Below, piece by piece: positions 34,116 to 48,200 of a DNA stretch of 64,000 nucleotides. Positions within the stretch are counted from its first letter, which is position 1. The number at the start of each line of letters is the position of its first letter. The notes below the pieces were generated by a model that did not search any database, had not been told where the DNA came from, and worked only from the letters and a program-made list of their open reading frames with translations. The position numbers were made by a program, and so were the translations under genes. The stretch is from Enoplosus armatus (lineage: Eukaryota > Chordata > Actinopteri > Centrarchiformes > Enoplosidae): contig NC_092195.1 of assembly GCF_043641665.1 (NCBI RefSeq), positions 20,457,774-20,521,773 of the forward strand. Direction: 5' to 3'.

Positions 34116-37100
34116 CGAGGCTGCATGATGTAGACCAAAAACTCATACGGTTAATTTATTTTATTTTTACTTCATCTCAAAATTAGTGGAGATCCTGATA
34201 CTTGCCATGTGGGCACAGCTGTTTCTACATAATTTATTTCTCAATGCCTCAAAGCTGATAACCATCAATAAGCTACACTAAACTATCAGACTCTCTGCAG
34301 CGTAGATATCTCAGAGATTCTGCATATAACAAGTCTGCCTTGTTGAGCTAGCTGTGGAGATATTTCTTCCCCAGAGAAAAGAAAAGAAAAGAAGCCACAC
34401 TTCAGTTACATCACAACTTGGTTTAGATTTTGTCACTTATGCAGCCTGTGTGTGTGTGAGAGAGGATATGTGTGACATGTGTGTGCGCCTGCCGACATGT
34501 AATGTGCTTAGACGATGTCTTAAAGATGCAGTTCCTGTTCCCTAGCAGTGTATTACAGGGGAAACGCTGGAGTGTGTTAGTTTAACAACAAAACTGTGGA
34601 GCGACTAAACAAATTCAAGCTTTAATCAGTCTGCTGATGATTTTTGTATGCTTCAGTTTGAAACCTGCTGCCACTGTTTTTATTTTGCCAAAAATGATTG
34701 GCTAACGGTCTTCATCAGGGTTACTTCTTCGTCATGTGTCAGTGGAGTTTCTTCCACTCGTGACTCTTGAAATGCTTGTCTAAACCAGCCTCGAGTGCTC
34801 TCAAATCCTGACTTGCAGATTGATCACAGCTCAAGTTTGTGGCACACTTGTTCAACTTTTTTGTCCTTAACTAACTTAAAACAGAATATTCGTGAACTTG
34901 TCCAGACAGAGTGTGAAGGCAGGAGAGTGAAGCAGTTTTCTATCAACTCTGCGTCGACCAGAGAAAAACAGAGAGGTGTGTCTGATTTAAGAAATGACTT
35001 GCTACTGTAATCACTGATATACCTCTATCATTACTTACTACTGGTCTCTTGTGTGACCTCGCTTACATTTGTGTACGTTATTGTACATATAATAAAACAA
35101 AAACGTGCACACATTCTCCCATAGGATAATTTTTTGTTTGTTTTATAATGCTACTGTCCACATTTCTCTTCACATACATCAGTATTTAGTTTGATTAAAT
35201 ACTTGTTCCAGACCTAACAAGTTGTTGTTTGTAATAAGAGCACTAGTGTGATTTGAAGTGCTCTATTCCAAAAATCTGTTTGGTAAAATTATAATTTCTT
35301 GATGCTCCACAGTAAATGTCACAAAAATACAGTATGAAAGGGTGCCACTTGTTTTGTCTACCATGGACTTTCAGTACTTGTTGCTTTTCTTTCAAAAGGA
35401 AAGAAAGTACCAACATTTGTTTTACATGTCAGTTTTTAGTCATCTTGTAAGGCCAGATGTCATCTTTGTTCCCAGAAGTGTGGTCACATCATTCAGTAAA
35501 TGCACCTTTTTATTAGTAATCACTGGTACAGACCGGAGCTTTGTCGTTCTGTCCGACTTGGGCAACAAACCATGATGACTGCACCTTTCACGAAGGCTCA
35601 AACTGTGCTTCTCAGGGTCCCGCTGCAGGGCTGGAAGAGTGTTTTCAATAAACGGAATAATTTCCAGGCCTGAACAATCTTAAGGAGCTGCAGAAAAGTC
35701 TGGAAAAGTAAACACCTATGACTGTTTTCTGAAGTTGCAAAGATACTGTCATTTCATACAATCTGTGAAATTTGTCGTAATGTTCAGCTACAAGAAGCAG
35801 TTGCTCCGTTCTGTTGTCCAGCAGCAGATGTCCTACTGAACACTGATCCAAATTCTAACTACTGGCACGCAAGAAAGACCCAGCAAATATTTAGGAGCCG
35901 TGTTTTCACCTTTTTTCACAGTACAGCTCGGCCAATACAGATCCCTCAGTGACGACAGAGATCTTCATTGTGAATTTGTATTAAAAAGCTTTCAAGCACA
36001 ACTCCTCCGAGTATTACATTGTTTAGACTTCCACAGCCTGAACGTCTTAAGGGTTTGACTACAAACTTATGCTCATTACTGTTGTAATTACTGGTCGCAG
36101 AAAATAAGCTGCAAGGAATCCATTAAGTTCTTGTTGATAATGAGACAGAGATGGGGTCTAATTTGATTAGAAAGCTGTGCTTTTTGACATGTGTCAGCGA
36201 TGAAGAACTTTGATGATTAGTTTGATTGTTCTGAAAGCTTTTTAAAAAGGTAAAAGCTGTTCATTTTGCCTTTTGTTTTAAAAAGAAATTTATGTAAATA
36301 AAATCATCTTTGATATTGCGTTTGGACTGTATCTGAAATGTCACCAACATCACCTGTGAATGACGTTGTTAGGTACATATTTGACACATGTAGGAATCCA
36401 ATGAAGCTGCTTCACACATGAGAATACAGCCTTCAGTGTGTGGAGATGCAGTTAACGCATCAGACCAGTAGATGGCGCTATTTCATCATTTTGAGTTAAG
36501 TGTGATTTCTCAGTTGATAGATTTGAAGCTCCAGTCTGCAGTTTTAGGTGACTGATTTTGAACTCACATGAGAGCAACAAAGAACACGTTCTGCTCAATT
36601 TTGGGCAGCCTTCACAGCAACACAGTTTTTAAATGGTTTGTGATGAGATTGAGACCTTCATCCAACACTTCACTATCAACGCATATGTGTTTTAATGAGT
36701 AGTTACCTACATACTTATACTTCTATACTGCGGTAACCAAGATGCGCCTTAGTTCAGAGTTGAGGACACCTTCTGTGGGTTAAGACGAGTCTTAGAAGAC
36801 AAAAGACATGGGAGCACATGAGATAATGACACTTAGACTTGGGTGGGTCTTTGCTCCATGTGCTATTAAAGGCTTATGCATATGATTTTGGGTTGTCTAG
36901 TATCATTAGAGAAACAAGGTAAAATCTGTGGTTGTCAATCCTAACATTGGGCCTAGGTGACACTGGTTTAAGGCTTTGGACACCAAAGCCTGTGTCAGAA
37001 ATCAACAGCTGCAACTCATGCCTACAAACCATCTGATCAGAAAACAACATGAAATGACAAATAACACACTAACCGACAGAGTAAGCTCCCGTTGACATGC

Positions 37101-37440
37101 AATATATCACACTGGCATGTAGTTGTGTATTTTGTGTATGCTAAGCGCCCTTTCTGTGTAAAACATGAGAATAACACAGATGGATCATGTGTTTCATTCA
37201 GTCGCACAATGTGACACGCCTCAGACTTGATATTGTACAATCCAAGACAAATTGACATCCCTTCTTTTAACTGAGCTCCGTGACTTTCCAACAAGAAATG
37301 TTAATTACAGAGGGTCTGTAGGAGGTGACGGGGGCCCAAAGGGTGAGGTGGCCTGTACCGGGTTCCATCCATGCCTACAGGGGACCGTAGGAGAATTACA
37401 TCATTATGAAAAGGTATGACCGGAAGCAACATGTTTTATT
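33817..37440. other. RNF139 3' UTR and intergenic region
   Basis: Four kilobases between RNF139 and TMEM65 with no supportable gene. The first part is likely RNF139 3' UTR; AATAAA hexamers lie near 35090 and 36298. A 94-bp TG tract is at 34021-34114. In human TRMT12 lies between these genes; no frame of that size exists here. Confidence 0.55.
34021..34114. repeat. Long (TG)n microsatellite
   Basis: 94 bp of uninterrupted TG, 205 bp after the RNF139 stop, probably in its 3' UTR. Likely polymorphic. Confidence 0.97.
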
Positions 37441-37833
37441 TTGAAAGCTGCCGCCGGAAGTGTGCTTTTTTAATTCCGGCCGACTTGACATGTCTTGATT
37501 CTTGTTCGGCTTTAGCTTGAACTTCATGTGCCGAACTCCTGACCGCCGAGTCCGACAGATCATGAGAAGGTTTAGCCGGCGGACGGCACGGAAGGAAGAT
37601 ATGCACGGCGGCTTGAAAGTTAACCCGAGTTTCAGAGAGACGGTCGTCAAAAGTCGTCGGTTTCTTTCTCTCTGAGGTCGAACCTAACGTTAGCTAACGT
37701 TAGTAGGACCCAACAACTTCAGCCCGAGCGCCAGTCGTTGCTGGAGCGGAGAGACGACGACGGAAACCCCCCCCCCTCCCAGCAGGTTTTACATTTTACG
37801 GACTCGGGAGAAGTAGTTATTTATTTCGCCACA
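37440..37833 (+). promoter_or_regulatory. CpG-rich 5' region of TMEM65
   Basis: CpG-rich sequence before the TMEM65 start, with a perfect 20-bp palindrome (37684-37703) and a 37-codon upstream frame (37562-37675). The transcription start is not known. Confidence 0.5.
37562..37675 (+). other. Possible upstream ORF of TMEM65, 37 codons
   Basis: ATG at 37562-37564 (A at -3) opens a very basic 37-residue frame starting MRRFSRRTARKEDMHGG and stopping at TGA 37673-37675, 158 bp before the TMEM65 ATG. It would be a uORF only if transcription starts upstream of it. Confidence 0.35.
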
Positions 37834-39184
37834 ATGCTGAAGCTGTGCCTACAGAGAGCTCTCCCGCCGGTTGTCCTGAAGTTCCCACCGGCGGTGGTGA
37901 TAGTGCCGAGGCTGCCGGGGATAGGGCGACACATCCCGAGCTGCTGCCTGGGAACACACGGGAGAAACGAGCCGAAGGAGCCGCTCAACTCCCCCAAGAG
38001 AGCCAAAGAGTTTATTTACCGCCTTCAGCCGACGGAGAGGACGTGTTTACTGAAGGAGCTGCAGAGTTTCGAGTCCATAGCCATCGCTCAAGGTAAGAAA
38101 GAAACCGCGCAGGTCAAAGGTGAGAAGCTCTGAGATTGAATGACAGGTCACAGGTACACGCGATATTTTCCCGCTCCTACAATGACCGATATTTACATGC
38201 ACCTTTATTTCACTCTTGGTACAAGTGCAGGAGCAAACAGCTATGACCTCAGCAGGAGATGGGTTCTTCCTCTCTGCTTTAAGGAGTGCTGAGCAGTGGG
38301 TGGGGTCCTTGTTTAAGTGCAGACCTGCAGACTGTTGGCCCTCAAAGGCCACACCTGCCACAGGTGAACCAGGTGTTGCTAATTAGCGACTGGTTGACAT
38401 TTGAAGGTGCTGTCTGTAAAATGAGGCTCTGTGGTAACATCAGGTGGCAGCTGTAGAAACTGCAACAACACTGGCAAAGGGGTGTGGTCCTCTACAACTT
38501 TAATAAACTTTAATATTGGAACCTATCAGGTCATTTACTTAAGAAGTAAAGTTTGAGGCTGAAAATAACAAATGTAACGCTGACACCTGAACATAGTACA
38601 AACTGAGGACAGGTGGTGCCACACTGTTGAATTAGCATTTGGTTGCACTCCCAAAACCCGAGCGTTACAAACATCTGAGTGGTTTCCACTTCATTTTAAT
38701 TCTGCATATGCTGACTTGAAACAGTGGCCTATGTGGCAAATAAATAAAATGATCTTTCCCTTTCTTATGTTTACTTTTTTCTTGTTAAATAACTGTAGAG
38801 CTCATTCTTTAACGAGAAGTGATTAGCAGCTGATGAGCAGCTTCGGCACCAAGTCGGATACATCAGGACTCGGACTGGGATGTTGGAGCGAACAGTATTT
38901 CCAAGCCTGAAACTTGTAATCATGGCAACTCTAATGTAATGTGACATGCTGGCACTGATGGTCTGGGAAGCTTAAAAACATCATGTCACAGAGGAGGGGC
39001 CGACATCGTTCAGCACTCATAAACCCCAGCTGAAATATGAGGGGTATGTTCTGCCAGTAAAGTTTTCCTGAGTCCATCTTTTAATTGAAAAAATTGATAG
39101 TGGCACCTAAACGCCTCGTTGTGTGTGGTTTGAGACTATTTCCTTTTGCGTGTGTGCTGTCAGTGGGCATGGACACAGGCAGGC

Positions 39185-39222
<38 letters not shown>

Positions 39223-42200
39223 CACGTGTATACATTTCCTCTTATGAGTCACCAGAGGGTATTTTCTGTTTAGCAAAAAAAAAAAAAACAGTCTCAATGT
39301 GAACCAAACCAAAACCAGAGTGACTCATCGTAGGACTGAAATAGTAAAATCAGCTGCCGAATCAGGAGTAGAAACATCAGAGTAAAGTCATCAGAGCTTC
39401 TTGGGGTTAATTCAGTAAAAGCTGATAATAAAAGAATCATTTTAGACTTCAAAATGTTTGGCGACACCACAGACGTGTAAATCTCACTTTCATCTCACAA
39501 ACTTCAGTACATCACCAGGTGCTCTGCGTCCTCAGTGTCTCACGGTGCGTTTACTGTCCTCCTCGTCTCTGCAGTATCCCACTGCCCCCCCATCTTGTCA
39601 GTACAGTCAGATAATGCTGACATGGTAAAATGCTGACACGCTGCCAAGATTTCAAAGAGTTTCAGTTGCCTTCAGACTCCTCATCACTTTGTTGTGTAAC
39701 ACAGCGCTCTCATTAGCACTGTGCACCCAAACTGCGTTTTCAGGGTATTATGTAAGATGACATGTAGGCACATTTTTAGGAAATTGTTACCCTTTTCTGG
39801 CTGCTAATCTATCCGCCTACTATGCAGCAGCATTTTATTCAGTTTTTAATACACTAAATTGGATTTAGGAATGGATTTGCAGCGTTGCCTCGCTTGTAGT
39901 TTCAAGGAAAATTACACTTTTCTTTTTACAAAAAAAATAGAAATGATCAGATGGATGAAAAGACAACAAAAGTTTGGGCTGAGCATTTTATGGCTTTTGG
40001 TTATGAGGACTTGAGTAGGACCTCCCTCCCTCTCCTCTTCAACAGTGCTGTTGAGCTTCTATGGGAACTGGTGGGTTATAATCCCAGTGATCCATAGACT
40101 TTCATGATCCCTAACATTATCTGTGATTGGAAAAAATGAACACTGGCTGGTTATGTTTACATGCACGTCAGTAACCCAGTGATTGTCTGTATTTATCTCT
40201 GTAAATATTTCACTGATGCATGAGAAGAGAATAACAATGTTTTCTGCATTAGTTGATGAAAAGCGCTCATTTTCAATGTTGGATCAGAACAACAACAAGT
40301 CAAAGCACACAGTAACCGGGTTATTATAATGTCACCACCTTCTACGATTTCCTGCCTTAACCTGATTCCTCACAGTAACTTGATTTCTTCTCTGTATGTA
40401 AACATATCCAAAAGTAAGTAAGAGTATGTCTGAGCTCAGAGTGTTTGGTAAAGTGTATTTTTAAGTTAGACAGTGCAGAGTCGGCCACCAAAGCAGCGCC
40501 TCTTTCTGCAGCATTGTGCTGCATATTAATTAGATGGCCCAGTGTAGGAATGAGTCCTCGCTAATAAACAACTGTCTGCGCCCCCTCCTTTACTTTTACT
40601 ACTAATGAGCCAGATGCCATCGAAGAACAGTAAGAGAATCGGAAGCATTTGCTGTTGAGCTGTGAAACATTTTCTTCCCAGTGAGTCAGTGTTACTCTGA
40701 GCTGCAGGCTCATTAAAACATCACATCTACGTGTCAGACATTTAGCAGAGGCTCTTAACTGCAGCGGCTCGACGTCGACGTACCAGTAGAGAAAATGTGA
40801 AGTCACACGAAGCTGAGATCGTGTGACACGTAAAGGCCTTTGTCACAGCAGATACTTGGACTTGTCAAATACAGGTGTAACTTTAACTTCAATAATGACT
40901 GCGTTCCATTTAGATGTGTCCGTTCCAGGACTCTGGTGTTTATGCATGCTGGCTCACTGGCATGGTGACATTCCTAAGTGGAATGGGGTCTTTATTATTG
41001 TGAGAAATTGCTGTACAGAAATCCAAAGAAATGTTTGAGGTGGTTTAGAAAAAGAGTCTCTGTTACATTATCTGTCCACCAGAGGAGAGGACTGAAGGTT
41101 TTTTCACTGTCCCTCTCAGAACATATACTTGTCAAAGATGTTTATGTTAAAATAAATTAATATCGATTGATTTATCATCAATGGATTTTTTAAAACTCAA
41201 ATATCAATATTGGTGCGAGCCTCAGTAATCCAATATCGATTGGGCTTTACTAGAGATGTCCTGAGCTGATCCTAAGTATCGGTATCAGGGCCGATCCAGG
41301 CTTATTTTGAAGGATCGGTATCTGCTGAATTAAAACCGAACAAAATCCCATCGATTCTTTACTGAACTCTGCTGTGTTTTGTCCACCGCAGCGTGTTTGT
41401 GTAGCAGTGCGGCTCTGTGTTACCACAGCCGGGCTCAGCACCGGTGCGTCCTGTAACTAATTCATGTTAACTCTGTGACTGATTTGACAACGGGCCAAAA
41501 TTAAACTTGTTATTTGGTTAAAGTGTTCTCTGCAAGCTGGTGTCTGTACTCAGCCAAGGCTCTTTTGTGAGGGAGGACCCTCCCCTCACTTTACCAGTGA
41601 GCATCAGAGTTGTTGAGCCATTATGATTCGATCTAGAAAAATCTGACTGTGATCCTCTGATTTTTGCAAAACTCAGTCATGGTGTGCTGCATGTGGAGCC
41701 GGCAGTTGGTTAGGATTTTGAAGTGTATGCACCTCCTCCTGAATTTAATGCATCCTCAAAACCTAACAAAAGGAGTTCAGATCCAGGAGGAAGGAAAAAC
41801 AGAGTACACCTGAGAACAGGTTGGTTTATGAAGAGGTTGGCAATAACGTCCAAACACAGAGAGAATTTTTTTATCATTAACGCTCCGACGTCCTCTACGT
41901 CAGGATTATTGAGTGGTAACAGTTTGTTTGTTCTCCACAGTCATTTGTCTGATGTCGCACTGCTAATATGTTGTTCTCACTAATGATGCTCCAGAGATGG
42001 GCTTGGTTTCCATATAATTGAATTGGGTATTGATGCTGTCATCATGTGGGTGACAAGTGAAAAGGGGGGTAGACTAATTTAGAAAAACCGCCCGGGGAGA
42101 AGTATTTCTGACTAGCATTCGTCCATCCATTCATCTTCCCCAGGAAAGACCATTTGCATGTATGTGACAGAAGCAGCAGACACAGCGGGACACTCGTAAA

Positions 42201-45200
42201 GGTCTCTTGTCACACTCTTCAACCTGCATTAGTTTCACACAAAATGATACTGTTGAGAAGCCTGAGCTGAGCTGATCACCCTTTGAGAAGGCACGGGAGC
42301 CTCAGTTGCTAAAAGCTGAGCTGCTCATTAGCCAGGGCTCTGTAATATAGACGTAATCAAACACTGTAATATCTCTTAACAAATGCATCAATATCTACAG
42401 TATATATCAATATCATTTAATGACTTTTCATGCTCGTATGTTGGTTCTTTTGAGATATTTAGTCCCAAAAACATTTGAGAAAGAAATTAGTATTATTTAC
42501 AGAAATGTTTGTCACTTGGCTTTAAGAAGAGAAAAACACTGAGGTGTTGATGCACAGTATCGAGGAAATGTTGGCTGGAACTCCAACACTATGTCCATGT
42601 TCTTTGAAGCATGATGTCCCACTGAGTCCAATTATAACGCAGAATAAAAGTGTGAATCTGCCGTTACTTATGTGTCAGTTTGACAGAAAAGTAAAAGGCT
42701 GTACTGGAGATAATGGTAGTGCCTTTTAAGAATGTTTTTTAGTTTCCATTTCGCTGTTAAGATTAAATTAGTTCTCCAAAAAGCTCAGTTGGCTGAATTA
42801 AGTTATGCCACAATCCTGTAGATCAATGACCTAATACAGACTGTTTGTAATGATTATCTGTAATCACTTCCAAAATTGAAAACGTGGCCTTCCAGAAATA
42901 AAAGTCAAACTTAAACTTTTCAATCTGCAGCTCAGAAAATTCCTTCCAGAGCAGCATATGGTGGTTCAGGGTTTGTGTGAGGACAGCTCTGTGTTTGGGC
43001 TATTATTGTACGTCAGCTGTGAGTGTCACTGAACATGGATCTGTGCTTCAGAAAAAGACTCTTGATATTTATTGGGATATTGATTTTGTGCCAAAGCTTA
43101 GTGGGTATGCACTGGATGGAGTCGGGTGGGTTTATATTTTATTACATCCAAATCCAGGTTTAGCTTTAATTGTGCAAACAACAGAAACTCAAAGATCTGG
43201 TGCAACATACTTACATTTACACCTGAATTTAAGTTACTTATACTGGTGTTGATTAGCTTTAAATATTGATATGATATCCATGGAATTGACATGATGCAAT
43301 CAGCTAGTTAGCTGCTTTAAAGAGTCAACTTTGAGTCACTCTGTCGGTCCTGTTGGAGACAAACAGTCCACTTGTGGTTGTAGAGTGATGTTAGTTATGT
43401 TTTTTATTTTCTAACCAACGTTCGAGTACATAAACTGCCTTGCAGAGAGCACATTTACCAGAAAACAGCCAAAGTCTTTATTTTTGCCTTTTACACAATT
43501 AATATGTATAACGTCCAAAAATGATGTTAAGTGCGAACTAAAAGTGAGAAACCTGCAATCTAAATGATGTTGACACCGCTCTTTGCTAATAAAAAAGACC
43601 CAGGAGAGAAAAAGACTGGGTAGTTTACCAACTGGGAATCAGATCCAATGATTTTATATATCTAACGGATGGACCGAAAGTTTGATGGACCAGTTGTTCA
43701 TTCCAGGTTCAGTGTGTGTAAGCAATGTGCAAATTGTGCCTCTTGTCAAAGAAAGAAAACACTTCTCAGAAATGCAGAGTGCCAAATTATAATGAGGAGA
43801 TTAAAATAGTCTTATTTTACATAAGATGCTGTGGCTCAACATTTCAACATCTTGCATTATTGTTGCTCAGCGCACACTCTTGGGATAACATTATCTCATT
43901 TGGTCTCTAAAGAAACGAAGGGCAGGACATTGCGAGGCGACCTTTTCTTCATGTTAATACAGTGCTGCTGTTCATAATAAATCCTCTGTTTGCGGTGCAG
44001 CTCACTGGACACATACTGCACTATAGCTTATAATTAACCACTGAACGTGTGACACACCCAGTGAACCAGCATGTGGTTCAGGCTGCGGGTGGGTTACATT
44101 TTAGCTAACAGTGCACTCCAGCCCTTTTATCCTGACAAATGTTTCCCTGGCTTTTACTAGTGTTTTACTGTAGCTGGAGCAAACAGTGACACCATACACC
44201 CTGGACTGAAAACTTGGGGGGTTGTTGGGGTGAAAAGTATGAAGAGTTGTTGCATTCTTCTTTGGATCGGGTGCTGGAGGTTTGCCTTTTCTTTTCAGGT
44301 TTGTTGTGTGTGTCTGTGCAGAGAACATTTCCCACCAGCGACAATAATAGACGCTTGAAATTAATTCAGACAAATGGTACAAATCTACAGGGAATTAATT
44401 AGTAGGAATAGGACACTTCCCTGAGCTGCAGCAAACACAGGTGCAGTTGTTTGTTTGTTTGTTTGTTTTCATATAAATGCTGTTGAGTGCAGCTGTAGGT
44501 ATCGACATCATAACCATCTCATTCCAGCTTTCAAGTTTGGAACTGGATGAAGTAGACGGTGGTAGACATGATCAGTTTATGAACTTATTCACTCTGCTGT
44601 TTGTGCAGCTCAGTGTTATGAATGAAGAACTGCAGGCTACTTAGAGTTATTTAGAGTTAAACCTAAATGCATTCAGTTAGAGGATCGCAAGGATTCAGGT
44701 TCAATGAGTGATAATAAACATAAAATGTAGAGTACTTTTCAAACCCTCATTTATCTGATGTAGTGGAGGCTTCATTGTTCCAGCACACTCAGCATAGAGA
44801 ATGAAACCGGTGTTTATCCTCCATATACCTATAATAACAGTAAACACACAGCACAGTGTGTGTGTTCACTCATCCACTCCCTGCAGTGTGCCAACACACC
44901 TCAGGAACTTGTCAATATCATAGAGTGCTGTGGAAGTTGGAAATGAAGCAGTGATTTCCTCTGAGGCGTGAGACAGATGAACAATCTGTTGAAGTGAAGC
45001 AGCAGCACCTGGGAAGTTTGAGTAAGATTAAAGTAGAGATGCCGTTTGGCTGGCACATAAATTAGGCCTTCACTCCGAAACTCGAGCTGCCTCCTTAAAT
45101 CAGTGCCCGAGTCTTCCAGGTCGACAGCAGCACGTAATCGCTCTCAACTGAGCCGAAAGTGCTGCCGCATGCTGGGAGATTGAGATGAATCCCCTCCGCA

Positions 45201-48200
45201 TCTCAAAGCTGACAATTACATAAAGATGGAGGGTGAAGAAATACAGGAAGAGTTTGAAAACACCTTGCCACCTGCAGAGATGTGTGTTTGGCTCTGTTAT
45301 GTTAGCCTCGTAGCCTGTGATTCTACTGAGCCAAGTGTCGTTTCAAACTGTTTGTCAGGCAGAAAGTCCACAGCAGAGCTAAACTCCGCACGAGGTGGCT
45401 GCTTTGTGTTTGAAACAAAGACAAGAGACATCTTAATGTCGCATTTTCAACAACAGCTTAACTGCTGGCAGTATGTCGACTACATGTCCTTTTGTTATTT
45501 TCAGCGCACATCTGCTGTCCTCCAGTTCGACAGCAGAGCTGCATTATCTGTTGTGTTCTCCCTGTTGTCTGTCTGGCAGGAAGCAGAGACCTGCTCTCAG
45601 CAGAGTCCTGTTATGTCCCAAGAGCTTGTTACCCAAATGAAAAATGTCAGCGTTCCTGCACAGGTCTGAAGAGTTTGGAAAGTTGACTGTAAAAACTTGA
45701 AATAGGAAAAAATAACCTGCAGCAGTGTCACCGATGATGTATTTTAACTGCAGTATGTGCCGGCAGCTCTTCACCTCTTTACTTCACTTGTGTAAAACTG
45801 ACAAAATAGGTGTAAAACACCGCCCCCCCCCCCCCAAATGTATTATAATCAATTTTCTTCACTGCAAGGATATTACTGTCGAGCTGCTGGAGGAAATGTT
45901 GGTTATGCATTGACAGCATACTCACAGAGCATTTTCAGTTTCTTAAGGAAGTATATAGGCGTGGTCTGCAAAGTAAGAAGGCAAACTGTTTAATGTAACA
46001 AACATTTTTATCATTGATTTATGTGTCCATAAATGTTGTAAATCATTGTGCCAGTTTGCAGTGAGGGAGCTAGCATGGCAGTACGTCTGTGGAGGTGCAT
46101 GTTGTTTCAGGTAGCAGTGAGAACACAATCTGAGAAGGCCACTTTTAGTCATAGATCCCTCACTTTGAAGACCTGTCACTGCTTAGCGTTTATTAACACT
46201 ATGAAGAAGGGTTTACAACTCTGTAAAGTATCACAGTGACGATAATTCAATCTTGTCCACACGATCACCAGGTGAACAGAAATTTGTCATTAACATTACA
46301 AAGTAATTACAAGGAATGTATGCTGACTCGTGTTTGACCGGTCAATGCAGCGCCTTGCCAGATTGCATCACATGTTTTTTTTCCTGGATGAAAGCTGCTG
46401 AAAGAGGTGATGCATTTCGCCACTGGAGATATGATTATTGATTGATAGTATTTGCAGTACCTGTATTTTAGTGAAACCCAGCTGTAGCGATGAACAACTG
46501 CTACATAATATGGCCAAATCTGTGGATACCCCAAATACCCCAAATAGAATTTAGACAATTGTGTGTTTCCAACTTTGTGGCAACAGGCTCTTTCCTGTTC
46601 CAACATGACAATGTCCTCGTGTCCGTAAAGAAATTGTTTTCCCAGTTTGATGTGAAAGAACTTGACTGGTCCCAGATCTGTTAGAAAGCCTGAAACCAGA
46701 GGAGAGTGGAGGCTGTTATAGCAGCCGATTAATGGCCATGGTTGGAATGGTCAGCAACCACATGTGGGTGTAATATGCATGTGGGTTGTCCACATACTGT
46801 TGGCCATATGTTGTATTTTTAATTTGATTGCATATGGCAGTTTGGTGGAAAGAATCCACAGTAAAAGCAGGTAAAAGATTGTTTCACAGTATGTAAACTG
46901 GATTCCACAGAGGCAGTTTTGAATCACTGTCAGTTTCTTGAGTGTTTTACCTCCAGTTGTAATGGCAACTTGTATTCACAGCACAGCTCTGAGCACAGCC
47001 TAATTTTCAGTGATGGATTTAATCAGACTGAGTCATATTTCAGTGTCAACATTCATCACGCTGAACTCATCGAAAGTGAAGAATCCGACGCCTGGAGGTT
47101 TGATGTGGAAAGTGTGCCTGAAAACCAATTAGAAGACAACAGAGTGAAAACAGTGATGAGTATTCTTCAATTAATTTTACTCCACATGAAGGTTTGGCAT
47201 CCAGAGTTTTTAATAGAAAGAAACGTCCTGTGTGTGTGTGTGTGCGTATGACATGACAGTCTGTCTTCTGCCATTCTCTGATATCTCTTCAATTAAAGCA
47301 GAAACAGCTGTTTAAACAATAATAATTATGATATTAGAACAAACCTTGTCTGAAAACATTCTCAAAGTGTGGACGAAGAGTTTGTCTCAAAGAAGCAAAG
47401 AGATTTATAGAAAACCGTTGAAAGACAAGTTCAGTAGATTTTAGCTGTAATGCGGCTTTTCAGATTTTAGAGGACTCAAAGCTCTTTGTAGCAATAACAA
47501 TAATTGTCCATTTGTTGTCACCTCATTATGCAGTCGGACATTGTTGTCTTCTGTTTGCCCTGATCTGATCATTAGTGATTTAGTGATCTGTCCCGTTAAA
47601 CAAATGGACTTCGAGCTGAGAGCCACAGACAGGGTACAGATGGCAGAAAGAATTGAGAGACTAACACGTCATTGGTGTTGAACTTTTAATGGAATTTGTT
47701 TACAATGAAATATTGTAAGCCTTATCCTTTAATGCTGCTATTTTTAAATGCAGTGTCCTTAGTCTTCGTAAGCTCTTCAACAGGTATAATAGTAAATAAG
47801 ATGACCGTTCCAGGTTACCGGACCTTATTTGCTTGAGAGCATGCCTGATATATTGCTATGTATATAAGTTGATAAGAGGATGATTGATTGGTTAATTACA
47901 AGACCATAAGAGTTCATTCTTTATGGGCTGAATGAAGATGCCATTTCTGTTCTAATGTGACAATAAGCAGTCCTTGAGTATTATCTACCGCTCTGTGCGT
48001 TTCTAAAAACCCTCAGGAATTGAGGGCATTATGTTTTTCTTGTTTTCACTGGTGGCAGTTGTGACAGTTGTCACATCTTACTGGGACGTTTTCAAGGGCA
48101 AGGATCCACCTACTGCCAAAACACGGAAAGAACACAAAAGATGTTCTTAATTGCAAATGTCAAAATAAATGTCATGTTTTCCACATTTGAGTCGATGTAA

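Noticed and set aside
45226..45669. A 147-codon frame in TMEM65 intron 1
   Set aside because: No domain, no splice context and no codon pattern. It is expected by chance in 15 kb.
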